Source: Symsagittifera roscoffensis
Lineage: Eukaryota; Xenacoelomorpha; Acoela; Convolutidae
DNA: 64,000 nucleotides
Direction: 5' to 3'
Assembly: GCF_963678635.1 (NCBI RefSeq)
Contig: NC_087062.1
Span: 71,391,345-71,455,344, forward strand
Part shown: positions 1 to 12,286 of the stretch, one piece after another
How the letters are laid out: each line of letters opens with the position of its first letter
Numbering within the stretch: the first letter of the stretch is position 1
Notes under the pieces: generated by a model
Database searches by the model: none
Told to the model about the DNA's origin: nothing
Seen by the model: the letters and a program-made list of their open reading frames with translations, nothing else
Made by a program: the position numbers and the translations under genes

Positions 1-1056
1 ATTGGCCAGTTTTTTCCTTACAACTCTGGCCAGTTCAAGCATTAGCTGCGAACTACGGCTCACATGTAAATTACTAGTTCTCATGACGTTCTCTTCTAAG
101 ATTTGAAAACATGGGGACGGAAAAAAATTCTCCTGAATAATAACATAAAACTAGAGCCTGAATAACATAAAACTAGAGCCTGGAAAAAATGTTTACCATG
201 CAATATCCATATATGAAAATTGTATGATAAGCATTTTTTTACAGACAAGCATATTTACATTTTTCTCAATTTTCATTTAAATATCACTTTCAAGCTCAAA
301 TAACTTTTTCTGAAAAAAAACTTTGCAAGCAAAAATTATGGTTTATCCATAATGTAGTCCAGGCTGAACTTTTTATATCTAAAAAAAAACAAAATTGCTA
401 AAAAATTGTGTTATGTATTTTTAACCAGAAGATACACTTCAAAAAAATCAGGCCGCGATTTTCGACTGAAAAAAATTTTGGCTGAAAATTTTCTAACAAT
501 ATACAAAAGCTAAAGGTTTTTGATCATGGTTCTGAGTGGTCTGTGAAAAGTTATCCCACAGTTGTTACTTAAATAAGAATAATAGATGATATTTCTTCCG
601 TTCAACCAAGGAGTTTCTTGTGTTAGAAAAATTACTGTTTTCGAAAAAAACACCAAAGTTTTTAGCAAAACTCGAAAAATAATACTTTTTTTGATTTATG
701 GATAAATGCTGGTAATTTAATTTTCATTTATGAAAAAAGGCTAGTCGTAGAGTTTTCTTGCAATTTTATGTAGGAATGGATTTGTATAAAACTGTATGAT
801 AAGAAATTTTATGTAAGAAAATTGTATGAAAAGTATTTTTCCATGTCTGAAAGTGATTTGATATGCATTGTTGGTCAACCCAGGAATTGAATTAATTAAA
901 TAATAAAATTTTAAGAAAATTAAGTAACTCATTGTAGTTTTCTGAGTGTTTCATTTCCAAAGTTTGGGAAATCTTTGTTTTAAACATAATTCTCCTGAAG
1001 AATAAGAAGTATTTTTCCTTGTCTGAATGTGATTTGATATGCATTTGATATGCATT
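1..1056. other. AT-rich non-coding, family A remnant
   Basis: No gene is seen. The stretch carries family-A motifs: ATTGTATGATAAGCATTTTT near 210-240, relatives at 780-860, and a right-end-like GGTCAACCCAGG at 873-884. The phrase TGATTTGATATGCATT near 852 recurs near 1029-1056 beside the gap, so this is probably one decayed family-A element plus a partial duplicate. Its left boundary was not found. Confidence 0.4.
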
Positions 1057-1256
1057 NNNNNNNNNNNNNNNNNNNNNNNNNNNNNNNNNNNNNNNNNNNN
1101 NNNNNNNNNNNNNNNNNNNNNNNNNNNNNNNNNNNNNNNNNNNNNNNNNNNNNNNNNNNNNNNNNNNNNNNNNNNNNNNNNNNNNNNNNNNNNNNNNNNN
1201 NNNNNNNNNNNNNNNNNNNNNNNNNNNNNNNNNNNNNNNNNNNNNNNNNNNNNNNN
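1057..1256. other. assembly gap (200 N)
   Basis: Exactly 200 undetermined bases, probably a fixed-size placeholder. The left edge contains a short tandem duplication (TTTGATATGCA twice), so an unresolved repeat may be the cause. Confidence 0.99.
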
Positions 1257-2190
1257 TCAAAAAAATTTTCTGGTGTCTATGAGGTATGCTTTTCAGTCTT
1301 AAAGAGTTAGTGGAATTGTTGTTATCACTCTTTATTTTATTTTTTCTCATCGAGACTTCACTGTGATGCTTTTAAATAAAACATTAAAAATATTACTAAT
1401 TTTCAAAATATTAAAGTTTAAAAACTCTTCCAATGATCTTCCAATTTTAATTGAATTCTGTCCAAAACAGAACAGACTGTAGAACAACCAACAAGTACTA
1501 AAGAATTTATCAATTATGAAAAAAAAACATTTCACAAAACAATTACCCAAAACATGCAAAAAACAGTCCGATTGATTGAAAAGGCAAAAAAGCTTCTCAA
1601 GCTGATAAGAAAAACTTTTCTTTGAAATAGTGGACGGTTTTTAAAGCCACAGCTTCTGTTCAGTTTTTTAAAAACAGTTGGCAACAATCAATTAATTTAC
1701 ATTTATTTTACCAGCGTAGTTCAAAAAAAATCAACGATCAAGATTTAGTTACCAATGAACCACATCAGAGTTGAAAACTTTTTTGACAGCTTGAATTTAT
1801 TCCATCAACTTGGTACAATACAAGATTCAGCTGAATTATGTCTTCTACTCAATTTTTACCTTCTGTTTTCAAACCAAAAAGTCTACTTATTACTTTATCC
1901 TGAAGATATATCTCTGTCTCGGAAATATGATACCAGTGATTTTGAAGTGGCTTTGCCAAAATCAATAGCAGCGATGCATCATTTAGAACTCAAACTCAAT
2001 GTTTTTCTATGAAGTGAGACAAGATGTTCATTCATCAAGTCCTATCTGTAGTTTTGAGCAATGATCCGATCCGAAAGATTCTCTAGAGAGTAGCTCTGTC
2101 CACCCGCAATCAGGAGCGTCCACAATTTAGCATCTGAAGATAACCAATCAGTTTTTATTTATTTCGAGGAAATTTTTTGGTAGATTCACC
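1257..2190. other. no recognised feature
   Basis: AT-rich sequence. A short open frame at 1755-2012 has no recognisable domain, splice context or repeat identity and is not called a gene. Confidence 0.4.
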
Positions 2191-2765
2191 CCGCACTGAC
2201 AAAAATGGTTTCCGATCAATTTAAATTGATTATAAATACTTTTCAAATCGTTCTAAATAGATTAACAATGGACATCTTTTTTATTTTAATCGGATTTTAA
2301 ATTTATATGAATTTGGATGAATTTTCAGATTCACAGAAGTTGATTTCTTTTGCTAACACAGCAAAAATCATACTATATAGAAGCTTTTGAAACGAATCAA
2401 GAAAGCGGTCAATATAGATCTGATTTTGAACTAAAGAATTGCAAGGAAATCATAGAATGTTATCAATTTTTTGAAAAATGTTTGTTCTTTTTATTATGCT
2501 ACCATACGCTACGAATGTAAAATAAAAAATAATGGTCTATGCATAGATGCAACACAAACTCAAAACTGATGAAATTCGAATAAAAAAATTTGTTTTTTTT
2601 TCCCGAGTATTTAAGATCAACTTAAATCGATTTCAAGTTGATCCAAACAAATCTTTATCTTTTCCTTTTATTTTTCGTAGTTTTTCATTCTAAAATTGAT
2701 ATAAATTTAATTTAAATACGTGTTTCATACTAAAATGATTCTAATTCAATCCATTAGTTTGGGAC
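2191..2765. mobile_element. family E inverted-repeat element, right end decayed
   Basis: Starts with CCGCACTGACAAAAATGG and continues into a stretch dense in AAATTGATT/AAATCGATTT-type words, as in the better copy at 17068-18093. The right terminus is not clear; AATCCATTAGTTTGGGA near 2750 may be its decayed remnant. Non-coding, so a non-autonomous element is the likely reading. Confidence 0.5.
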
Positions 2766-2954
2766 TTCCCAAAAACAACAACAAGTTAGATTCGACAGCC
2801 TCACCTACACACAATAAAAAGTTCAAGGAGAAGGAAGACGCTGAAATTTTGTTTGAAAAAAAACGGGCACAGAACAAAAATTAGCAGGATCAATGATATT
2901 AGGTCGAGACTATTGAAAACCTGAAAACAATGGAGTTCTACAAAGAAGTATCAA

Positions 2955-3145
2955 TACGAGACCAACCTGTTTCTATTGTGAATTTTAAGCCTTTTCCGCA
3001 ACAAGGACGCTTTCTATTTTCTTCTTTTGTTCTTTCGGTTTCTTTGATTGTTACGAAGAAAGTTTGAAGACATGTCTCTGGATTCCAGAGAACAACACTT
3101 ACCAAATTATTTTGCGCCTATCCAGTGCACAGTTTGGCCTCGTAC
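2955..3145 (-). mobile_element. family B short element (reverse)
   Basis: Reverse-complement relative of the short family-B copy at 12098-12286. It shares CCGCAACAAGGACGCT, the TTCTTTTGTTCTTTC tract, CATGTCTCTGGATTCCAGA and the terminal CAGTTTGGCCTCGT. The left terminus is decayed (GAGACCAACCTGT). A family-A element begins six bases beyond its right end. Confidence 0.6.
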
Positions 3146-3151
3146 TGATTG
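3146..3151. repeat. target-site duplication TGATTG (left)
   Basis: TGATTG lies immediately left of CCCGGGTTGACC and is repeated immediately right of GGTCAACCCGGG (4071-4076). Confidence 0.65.
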
Positions 3152-4070
3152 CCCGGGTTGACCAAAACTTCTTATCATACAATTTCCATATATGAGAAAC
3201 TTCTTGTCATACAATTTCATACAATTCCATACGTACAGAAAATTGTATGAAAACTCTATGATAAGCATTTTTCCATATATGAAAATTGTATGATAGGTGT
3301 TTTCCCATAAACCAAAAATTTTGATTTTTTCTTTCTAAATTTAGTTTCTGAAAAATTTTCAGTTGTAGTTGCAACCGAGCACAAGTGACAAAGACCTTGG
3401 TTACTCAAAACACCAAAGGTTGGACGGTCTTGCATTTACACTGCATAGCAAACGACCTGAATTTGGCTGTCTTTCACAATTGATATAACAAAAATAACAA
3501 ACTTATATTTTTTGGCAAAATTTTTTAATGATGATTATATTAAATTTTTGAATTTTCAAATTATCAGACATTGATCAAGGCGTACATTAACACCCCATAC
3601 TAAAGAAAGAGGAATTTTTAGCGTTTTTGAAAAAAAAAATTCAGTGAAAAGAAAATAAAAGCCAATTTTATCGTATCCAGGACTACGTTATGCACACAAA
3701 ATATTAACTTTTGCATGCAAAAATTTTTTTTCGAAAAATGTTTGTTTGCGTACGAAAATCGATTTGCGGTTTAAAAAAAATAATAATTTTTGGGCCAAAT
3801 TTTCAAAATTACTTCGCCATCAAAAAAATGCCAGTCATACAATTTCCATATATGGGAATTGTATGATAAGCATTTTTTTCAAAAAAAGAAAACCTCAGTT
3901 TTTTATCACCAGATTGTTTTTTTAGAATCAAACAGCCACAGAAATGAGTTTATACCAGTTTTCAACCATTTTTAGAAATTGTATGAAAATTGTATGACAA
4001 GCATTTTCCCACACACTTGATGTATGGAAGTGTATGATAAGCATTTTCGGTGTATGGAGGTCAACCCGGG
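3152..4070. mobile_element. family A inverted-repeat element (919 bp)
   Basis: Begins CCCGGGTTGACC and ends GGTCAACCCGGG, perfect 12-bp termini. Subterminal stem-forming words follow, such as CATACAATTTCCATATATG and ATTGTATGATAAGCATTTTT. These recur inside at 3172-3305, 3833-3875 and 3977-4050 in both orientations, so the element can fold extensively. It is flanked by TGATTG on both sides. There is no transposase; it fits a MITE-like DNA element, but the superfamily is not assigned. Confidence 0.75.
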
Positions 4071-4076
4071 TGATTG

Positions 4077-5250
4077 TACTATTTTCTTGGTCCAGTTCTC
4101 TCAAGTTCAGCTTTTTTCTGGTATCCCTGGTTCACTCGTTTTCAGATTTTCTCTAAGAAATTCGATTTTAGTTTTTTTTTCATTTTCAGTTTTTTTATTG
4201 TTAATTATGCTCACATATGATACTGTGAAGCGCAAATCTTTTATCGGAATCTAGAGATTTAATTCAAAAGGTTCAATTACTTTCAAAATGATTTCACGTT
4301 TACGTAATGTTTTGTTTGGACTAAATTTGGTTTGAGAAGCGGTTAGAATTAGCTTTAGGGTGAGTTAACGATGAAACAATTGTAAAGACCCTCAACCAAT
4401 CGAATTTTTTCTTTTTGGCGACTTACTTCTGAACTTAAAAAAATTTAAAGCAAAACTGCTCATGACAGTGGATCCCCGATTGATCTGACTTCTATTATTT
4501 CATGATACAGTTTCGAAAAAAATGTGAAAATACAGTTTTGAAAAGTTTAAAGAATTTTTGAGTTGCTTTGAAAACTAATTCGCACACAGTAGAGTACAAA
4601 ATTGCTGGTTAAAAAATCTAAAATTCTCTTGGAGATTAAAAAAATCCAGGGCCAGCTCAACTATTTCACCATTTTATTCAAAAACTGGATATATACTGCC
4701 GAGACGGTTCAAACCCATAATTTCGGACATAACTTTTTCTGCTCCGGCTCTTTCGATCAAACATTAAATCCATTATACTTTTTGCAGTGGGCAAAACCTA
4801 ATCAAATTTGTTTTTTGTATGCTCAAATGAGCAATCACAGATTAGATCCTGAAAGATTTCGCAGGATTTTGGCTTCGTATTAATGGTAGAGAAAATTAAT
4901 TTCTTTTTGCTGACGCTTTTGATTGACATTTTAGGTCAGAGTAATGGCCAATAATTTCACTTTTTGATGCTTGTGCCTTTGGAAGGGTAGGAAGGATATT
5001 TGGCTGATCGGGACGCCCACTAATGAGAGAAAATGGAGGGTTTGAGTTGCTGTCTGTCGCTTATGGCGGTAATCTCAGTAACACTAAAATGACGTTTTTT
5101 ATTCCTACCACATATCATAGGAGTTGACTAAGAAGGTATTATGAAGACCCTTTGAGAACAGATTTTATTCACTTGGCTATCATTTGTGAAAAAATTTGAT
5201 ATTTTGGAGAAAATTTTAGTCGCGTAGCTTCCACATGAATATACAACTTC
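4077..5250. other. no recognised gene
   Basis: AT-rich. An open frame at 4602-4883 has no recognisable domain. Nothing else is supported. Confidence 0.35.
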
Positions 5251-5336
5251 ATGGGGGAAGAATGCTAGTCATACAATTCTCATACATGAGTGTTGTATGA
5301 CTGGCATTTTTTTCGGTGTTCGGAGTTCAACCCGGA
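5250..5336. mobile_element. family A fragment
   Basis: Contains the hairpin arms GTCATACAATTCTCATACATG and GTTGTATGACTGGCATTTTT and a decayed right end GTTCAACCCGG, matching the 3152-4070 copy. A left terminus was not located. Confidence 0.5.
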
Positions 5337-5416
5337 TATCCAGGTATTTTTGAGTATTTTCAGGTAGTTTAATTGCTGTTTGACCAGTAGCGTATTGAAA
5401 TGGAGTGGCTAAAAGA

Positions 5417-6622
5417 AGCCAAACTGTGCACTGAATAGGCGCTCAATTTTGTGTCTGTATTTTTCTGGATTCATAGACAAACCTTTAACAAATCTTTGTT
5501 CCAAAATACAAGTGGATTCCACGTACAAATACCTGTAACGTAGGTTTTGTCGGCACAATTGTTGTGTCGCGGATTCCGCAACAAGCGAATATATCTAACT
5601 GTTCGGGATTCCGCAACTTTAACTGAATTCCACAAAATTTAAAAGTAAAATCCGCAAAGGTAAGTGGAATCCGCAAATGTAAGTGGAATCCGCAAAATTT
5701 GTAAGCAAAATCCGCAAATGTTCACAGATTCCGCAAACTGTAAGTGGACTCCAAATTGTTTGTTACCAAACTTGCATATGTAGAATTAAAAGCTAGATTT
5801 GAAATTCTTATCTATAGGAATGCGGAATATAAAAGAAAGGACAACCATTTTCAGCGGAATCCACGAACGAATCTCAAAGCATTGGTTAACTAAATCGTTG
5901 GATGTCACCTTTTAGTGTTTTGGAAACACAACGCCGAATAAATTCAATATTTGGAGTCATTAGGTTGAAATACAACGCACAGAATATTGCCGAATTAGGT
6001 CAGTATTTGGGATTGCATCAATCCCAAACAATGGTTTTGGAAACACAACACCGAATTTACACAACACCAAATAAATTGTGTTTTGGAAACACAACGTACA
6101 GCATGTCGCTGAGTTAGGTAAGTATTTGAGATTGGATTAATCCCAAAAAATGGTCAGTAATTGGGGTTCCATCAATCCCAAATATTGATTAAGTTGATTT
6201 CAATTCTAGTCACTTCATGAGGGCAGTATTTGAGACAAGTCGAAAGTGGAAACAAATCATGAGTGTTTTGTTTGAATATATGATGCTACAGTTTTCTGAA
6301 TAGCTAACACCTAATGGCAAATAAAATGCAGATTCCACTTACATTTTTTTTACCGGTTTCACCGACAGTTGCGGAATCCACAACAGCTCAATTTAACTAT
6401 ACACGTGTCCTATTTTTTGACTGTAGAAAACCACAAATTGTTCTGGATTCCGCAAAAACGGTTGCGGATTCCGCAACTTTGCTCGTCTTTGGAGCTATTT
6501 TGAACGGTACAGTGTACTAAAGCAAAAAAGATAAATAAAAAATGTAGCAGATTCCGCGACAAACCTGATGTTAGCCTGTTGCGGAATCCGCTTACAATGC
6601 ACAGAATACACAGTTTGGCCTC
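5417..6622. mobile_element. family B element (about 1.2 kb)
   Basis: Left end GCCAAACTGTGCACTGAATAG and right end ACACAGTTTGGCCTCGC form the terminal inverted repeat. Inside, words of the type TTGCGGATTCCGC occur many times (5570-5760 and 6310-6600). A central part (5900-6180) repeats GGAAACACAACG and AGTATTTGGGATT. No transposase frame is evident. The 8955-10409 copy has the same architecture. Confidence 0.65.
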
Positions 6623-6836
6623 GCAATGTCTAGTTTTTTGTTATCAACGTGCTGATCAAACCCTAAATTAGTTTTTAATGCAATGTTGGTCATCAATTTG
6701 TTCTAAGTTGACGGGAAAATGGGGAGAAGCCCTGTATTCGGGTGATATACTTTTTTTTCCGCAAAAAATAAGGTACCACAATTAATCATTTGAATGGATC
6801 GAGTGATGTATCAATTTGAAACATGATTATAACCAC

Positions 6837-7255
6837 CAGCGGATTTGAGGGGGGAGGACCATCGCCTCTTGTCCTCAGAGATTCGACCCCCTGCCGAACC
6901 AGAGTGTCACCGTTTTCTAACTGTTTTACGTTATCCATTTTTGGCTGGTAGACCCTAAAATTTTTCTAAAGGTGCCTCCGGCGCAGAAATTACTAAAATC
7001 TGGGGGAAGCGCGCGCCAAAAAAAACGCTATTTTTAGACCAAAGTTTTCAAATAAAAACCCTAAAAGTCCTTTTTCGGGCCTGTTTTTTCAACATTTTGC
7101 CTGTGGAGCAGAAAATTTGGTCAAAATAGGGTTTTTATAATGATTTGTAAGTGCTCGGAAAATCAGTTTGGTCGACCTAAAGAAAAAAGTTGATAAAATT
7201 TCGAACATTTTCTGAAACTCAGCGCCCCTTCGAGAAAACCTTAGATCAGCCCCTG
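6837..7255. mobile_element. family C hAT-like MITE (decayed)
   Basis: Starts CAGCGGATTTGAGGGG and ends GATCAGCCCCTG, a decayed form of the CAGGGGCGGAT terminus. Shared interior words are GATTCGACCCCCTGCCGA, GCGCGCCAAAAAAAAC and CGAGAAAACCTTAGATC. The 8-bp flanks (ATAACCAC and ATTAAAAC) agree only partly, consistent with age. Confidence 0.7.
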
Positions 7256-8954
7256 ATTAAAACTCTGAATCATAATTTGATAGAGAATTAAAAACTTTCG
7301 AAAAAACTCCAATGTTGAGAAACCTGGTTTAAATTTTTCGAGGTGCAGATCAATTTTGAGCGATTCAAGCGACCCGTTAACCTTCGTGAAAATTCAATTC
7401 TTTTAAAATTTAATTATTTCACCATTTCTTGGTACCAGAAGTTTGGGGAAAAATTAAATTACTTATTGCCCAAAAAATTAGTAAGAAATTTTTTTTAAAG
7501 ATTTTTTTCCTTTTTTCTTTGTCATTCAATTTTTTAGACAAATGTTGCATATTATGCCTCTTTCGCTAACTTTCTACGCGTTTGCAGAGTTCTCTTATCA
7601 CAATAATCACTAAAATGACATTAATTTGGAAAGAACCTTATGCAGTTTGCAGTTCATTATGAATGTGGTCGTAACATTCTGTGCTACTTGCCCAGCAACT
7701 GGCTATCCTTCTATTTTTATTCTCACAGTTTGTATTACTTAGCGTTCTGCTGGAGCACCAATCTTTTCAATGCTCCACCTCTTTTTTCCATTGAATGGCT
7801 TACATCTAAAAACGACCATGTCAACAATATCAATTCTCCCTTATTCCGCAAACAACTTTTAGATCCATATCGAAAATACAGCGAGGAATAAGGTCTTTTG
7901 TCAGTTTTTGTAATATATCCATTCCTTTGAAATAAGGAGAATTTTGAGTACACACTTGGGATTGATATACGAAAAAAGCGGAATAAAAACTAAATCGTAA
8001 AAAGTATCAATTTGTGCATTACACGAATTTTTTTCCAAAGTAAAAACTTTTATTATCGACCAATTTTATTAGCATTCAATGTTATTTGCTATATGAGGTA
8101 TCTGCAAAAATGCACAAATAATAACTATATTTTTGAAAAAGCAATTTTCGAGTCGCTTTAGTGACATTGTAGTTCATTTTTCGAGTGACTTCTAAAGTAA
8201 AGAGCCTCAAAGTATTATCTGCAGTTTTCATTTCAGCAATTTTTTACGATTGCAATTTTTGCTGCAATTTCTATCCTCTTTGCTCTAGTAATTACCCTGG
8301 TCATCAATCTACACAGAGATCATTAACATGCTACCTATTCTGCGTCTACCATTCCCTAGAATACTTATCTCGAGTTGTGTCAAAAAGATATTCGAGCAAC
8401 CCATTTAAATGCCACAATCACGACTGGAATAATGGAACGTCAGATTTGACGTAAATTGGCACACTTATTTGTGAATAGCCCAGAATTCTGCTTAAGCTCT
8501 TCAGAAAACGACGAAATGAACAACGAATCATCACAAAATGTAAGTTCTGGAATTATACTAACATATATTATGTTGATACTTATGCTAATCACTGGTCTAT
8601 TATTTCAGTGTATAATTAATGGCAAAAACTGCGGACAGACAGAAATAATTCAGAAAAGTAAATGACATAGTGCTGATTTAAATTAACCGGACAAAACGCA
8701 TAAAACTTGAACTTTAGATTAAATTGTTCTCAGATTGGGATGACTTTAGACAAGAAATGATCAGGTCAAAACTGGCTTCAAATTTCAGCATAAATAACAT
8801 TGGTCAATTTGTTTAACGAAAAACGTGCTAAAACATTTACACAAAAGCACTATTTTCGGATTTTCGGATACAAATATTTCCAAAACTTTATATAACAAAA
8901 TTGAACTTTTGACTATGAAACGAATTTAAATTTAATTTTAGAAAAATCATTTGG
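7256..8954. other. unassigned, possible small exons
   Basis: No known gene. Three open stretches stand out: 7640-7891, a frame rich in aromatic residues and Cys; 8237-8326, beginning after a TTTCAG and encoding about 20 consecutive hydrophobic residues before a stop; and 8456-8665, whose end contains another hydrophobic run (GIILTYIMLILMLITGLLF) crossed by a donor-like GTAAGT and a TTTCAG. These could be decayed or real exons of a small membrane or secreted protein, but no family is recognised. Confidence 0.2.
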
Positions 8955-10409
8955 AGGCATGACTATACACTCGATAGACGCACAGTTTTGTTTCTGTATG
9001 TTCTTAGATTCCAGAAACTAATCTTTATACATGATACAAAATGTAATTGGATTCCACTAACAAAATTTTCGTGGATTTTGCGTACAAATAACTGTAACGT
9101 AAATTTTGTCGGCACATTTGTTGTTGAATATAGGTTGTTGTTCTGAATTCCGCAAAAGGAATCCGCAAATGTAAGTGGATTCCGAGTTTTGCGTTTTACT
9201 GAACTTGCATATGAACAAATAAAAGCTAGAGCTGGAACTCTTCTCTTTTGCAAGGAAGAATTTAAAAGCAAGGGCTTAATCCTTGTCAGCGTAATCCACG
9301 AACTAATCTTAAAACATCGGTTAACTAAATCAGTGGATTTCATCCTTAGTATCTGGATACATATCCCAGCAAACAACTTTTGAGATCCTTGTTTTGGAAA
9401 CACAACACCGAATAATTTCATTTGGGGAGAATGTTTAAAAGACAACGCACAGCATATCGCCAAATTATGTCAGTATTTGGGATTCCATCGATCTCAAACA
9501 TTGATCAGTAATTGGGATTGTAATGGAATATTATAGAATGAATATCGAATAATTTCTTTATTTGGAGTCATTAGGTTGGAGTCAAATACTGGAATATTAT
9601 AGAAGGAATATCGAATAATTTCATTATTTGGAGTCATTAGGTTGAGAGTGTTTAGAAACCCAACGCATAGCAAATCGTCAAATTAGTTCAGTATTTGGGA
9701 TTCCATCGATCCCAAATACTGGTCAGTATTTGGGATTGATGGAATAGAAAGAATATGGAGTTATTTCATTATTTGGAGTCATTAGGTTTGAGAGTGTTTA
9801 GAAACACAACGCACAGCATATCGTCGATTTAGGTTAGAATTTGGTTTTTCATCGATCCCAAATACTGGTGAGTAGCGGGGTTTCCATCAATCCCAAATAC
9901 TGAAGCTGGGTGTTGGACAGAAATTGAGATCGAACGTTAGGCGTAGTAATTTAGTAATTGAGATTGAACTTAGTAATTTAGTAATTTAGTGTTTGAGATT
10001 AAACTTGCTGGTGAAAACCTAGTAATTAAAAGATATGACTCTAAACGCTACAACATATATACATATATGTAAACGGATTCCGCAAACAAAATACGGATTT
10101 CACTTACATTTTCGGGATTCCGCTTACAATTGAGGATTCCGCATCAGCTCAATTTAACTATACAATTATTATTTGTTTGTGAGTTCCACAAGTTGCTCTG
10201 GATTCCGCAAAAACGATTACCGATTCCGCATATTCGTTTATTTTGTGGAGCGATTTTGAGCAGTACGGTCTTTTAGGTATTTGTTTGTGGAAACCAAAAA
10301 AGAAAAGAAGATCAAAGAAAAGTAGCAATGTTGCGGATTCCGCGACAAATCTGATTTTGGCTTGTTGTGGAATCCACTTACAAAACACAGAATGCACATT
10401 TTGGCCCCG
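8955..10409. mobile_element. family B element (about 1.45 kb) with palindromic sub-repeats
   Basis: The left end, GGCATGACTATACACTCGATAG, is mutated; the right end is CACATTTTGGCCCCGT. Between 9400 and 9900 a degenerate unit is repeated in tandem: TTTCATTATTTGGAGTCATTAGG, then GTGTTTAGAAACACAACGCA, then a hairpin of CAGTATTTGGGAT, a short loop and ATCCCAAATACTG. The flanks of this block carry GATTCCGCAA words. No transposase is visible. Confidence 0.65.
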
Positions 10410-11230
10410 TAATGACTGAGACCATTATACCTTTTTGAATTTTGTTGGGAAAAGCAAGAGCCTCACTTTGGCATTTTGTCCGCAATTGAATCAATCGTTT
10501 TATCGAAAATTTTGGTTAACTATAAACCAAAAAACGTAGTTTTGGGGTAAGATTTTGGGCTCAATTTTTGCGAAATAAATTACACCATATTAGTTCTTTC
10601 TGTTCGACTTCTAATCAATTTTATCAACGAACTTTCTTGTCTGCAGTCAATCCAATTTTAGAAAAACGCGTTTTAAAAGCCATGTAATAATCGTTTTGTC
10701 CGGTTAGTTTTTAAATTGGCACTGTATTTTTGCATCCAAACGCTACTTTTTTTGGAAAGTATGTCTTGATGTCGCCTAAATATTCAAATTTGCCTGCAAA
10801 AATTGTTCAAAGCTAGCAGATGTTTGTGCAACTCTCTATAAGTTGTGCTATACTCCATGTTGAATATTTCACCACTCGTAAAGTTTAGGACAACCATTTG
10901 AATAAGCTTTAAAAATTCAAAATAAAGCGAGCTTATGACTAATAAATTCAATGGGTACCGATTTTTGTTTTTCTTTTATCAAAACTTCATTGTTAAAAAG
11001 CTGGCTCCAAAAAAAAAGATTTTAGCGCAAGATTTGTGCTGGGGGTGATTTCTTTTTGGAAAAAAATCGTTTTAAAGTGGGTAAGTGTAAATCAACTGCT
11101 CTGCATAAAAAATGATTTCAACAGATTCTTACGTAACAGAAAAACGATTTTATTAGATTTATGCTAAGTAAAAAATTGTGGCGATATGCTACAATGCATG
11201 GTGATTTTGAGTACAGTGCATGCATTACAA
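10410..11230. other. no recognised feature
   Basis: AT-rich, no gene or clear repeat seen. Confidence 0.4.
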
Positions 11231-12095
11231 CCCGCACCGATATTGTCATTATATGTTCAGCATCTATAAAATGAAAAAATAATTGATTATAATCCATTAA
11301 AAATGTATTATAATTCTAAAATTTTTTATCCCAATAAAATCCATTATATTCCATTATATATAATGGATTTTTTCGAGAGGTTATTCATGAAATTTAGAGT
11401 TTTGTTCAAAATTATCTCAATTCCTGTTTAGTGTAGTTGCTACGTGTTATGTTTCATAAAATGTTACATTTAAGAAAAAAAATTATATTTTTTTGTCTCT
11501 ACTTTTTCTAATTCATCGTAGTTTAACACTTCATTTTACCCCCCAGCCAGTTAAGCCCCCAGTACCCAGTATACTACCACCCACCAGTTTACTACCCCCC
11601 ACCCCAGTTTACCCCCCTCCAGTTTACCCTTTACCCTGCCCCTTTAGTTGGGGGGAGGGGTGGGGTAAAAAGCTTGAGGGGGCGAGGGGACGAAGTTGAG
11701 ACATGGCATTTAGTAAAAGACAGGGCATAAATTCTGCAAACTTCTCGCAAAATTTACAAAATTTTGCAAAAATAATCGAATTTAGTTCTAAAAAGGAAAT
11801 GGATTATAATCAATTATAATTGATTATAATGGGTTTTCATTTCAAAATAATCAATTATATAATGGATTATCTTATAATAATCGATTATAATAATCGATTT
11901 CAGTGACAAAAATAATGGATTATAATTGATTATAATGGATTTTAGTGGTTAATATTTGTTCAAAAATAATCGATTATAATGGCTATTGAATCGATTTCGT
12001 GGTCTGAATCTTACACCCGTAAAGGATTATAATCAACTATTTTTGTCTCGGGAATCCATTATAATTGATTAGAATCCATGGGCGCTCGGTGCGGG
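11231..12095. mobile_element. inverted-repeat element with TTATAAT palindromes and C-rich minisatellite
   Basis: Bounded by CCCGCACCGA (11231-11240) and its exact inverse TCGGTGCGGG (12086-12095). Both shoulders (11270-11370 and 11800-12075) are made of ATTATAATCGATTATAAT-type palindromes. The centre (11535-11700) switches abruptly to C-runs separated by AGTTTAC, then GGGGGGAGGGGTGGGG. Family B begins directly after the right end. No coding capacity. Confidence 0.6.
11535..11700. repeat. C-rich minisatellite (CCCCAGTTTAC type)
   Basis: Irregular units of 8-15 bp, CCCCCCAGTTTAC-like, followed by a G-rich complement (GGGGGGAGGGGTGGGG). At least four C-runs of four or more lie close together, so i-motif or G-quadruplex formation is possible. 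Confidence 0.7.
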
Positions 12096-12097
12096 AA

Positions 12098-12286
12098 GGC
12101 CAAACTATGCAATGGATAGGTGCACAATTTAGTGTCTGTATGTTTCTGGATTCCAGAGACAAGTCTTTAAACATGTTTAAAAAATTTCGGAACGTTCAAA
12201 GAAATTGAGAGAACAAAAGAAGAACAAAGGGAGCGTCCTTGTTGCGGATTTCTTTTACAATTCACAAAACGCACAGTATGGCCTCG
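12098..12286 (+). mobile_element. family B short element (about 190 bp)
   Basis: Starts GGCCAAACTATGCAATGGAT and ends CACAGTATGGCCTCG. It has the GATTCCAGAGACAAG and GAGCGTCCTTGTTGCGGAT words but lacks the long interior of the 1.2-1.45-kb copies, so it is an internally deleted form. It is in the opposite orientation to 2955-3145. Confidence 0.7.

Noticed and set aside
1755-2012. 85-codon open frame
   Set aside because: No domain, no splice context and no repeat identity; frames of this length are expected by chance here.
4602-4883. 93-codon open frame
   Set aside because: No recognisable domain or codon signal.
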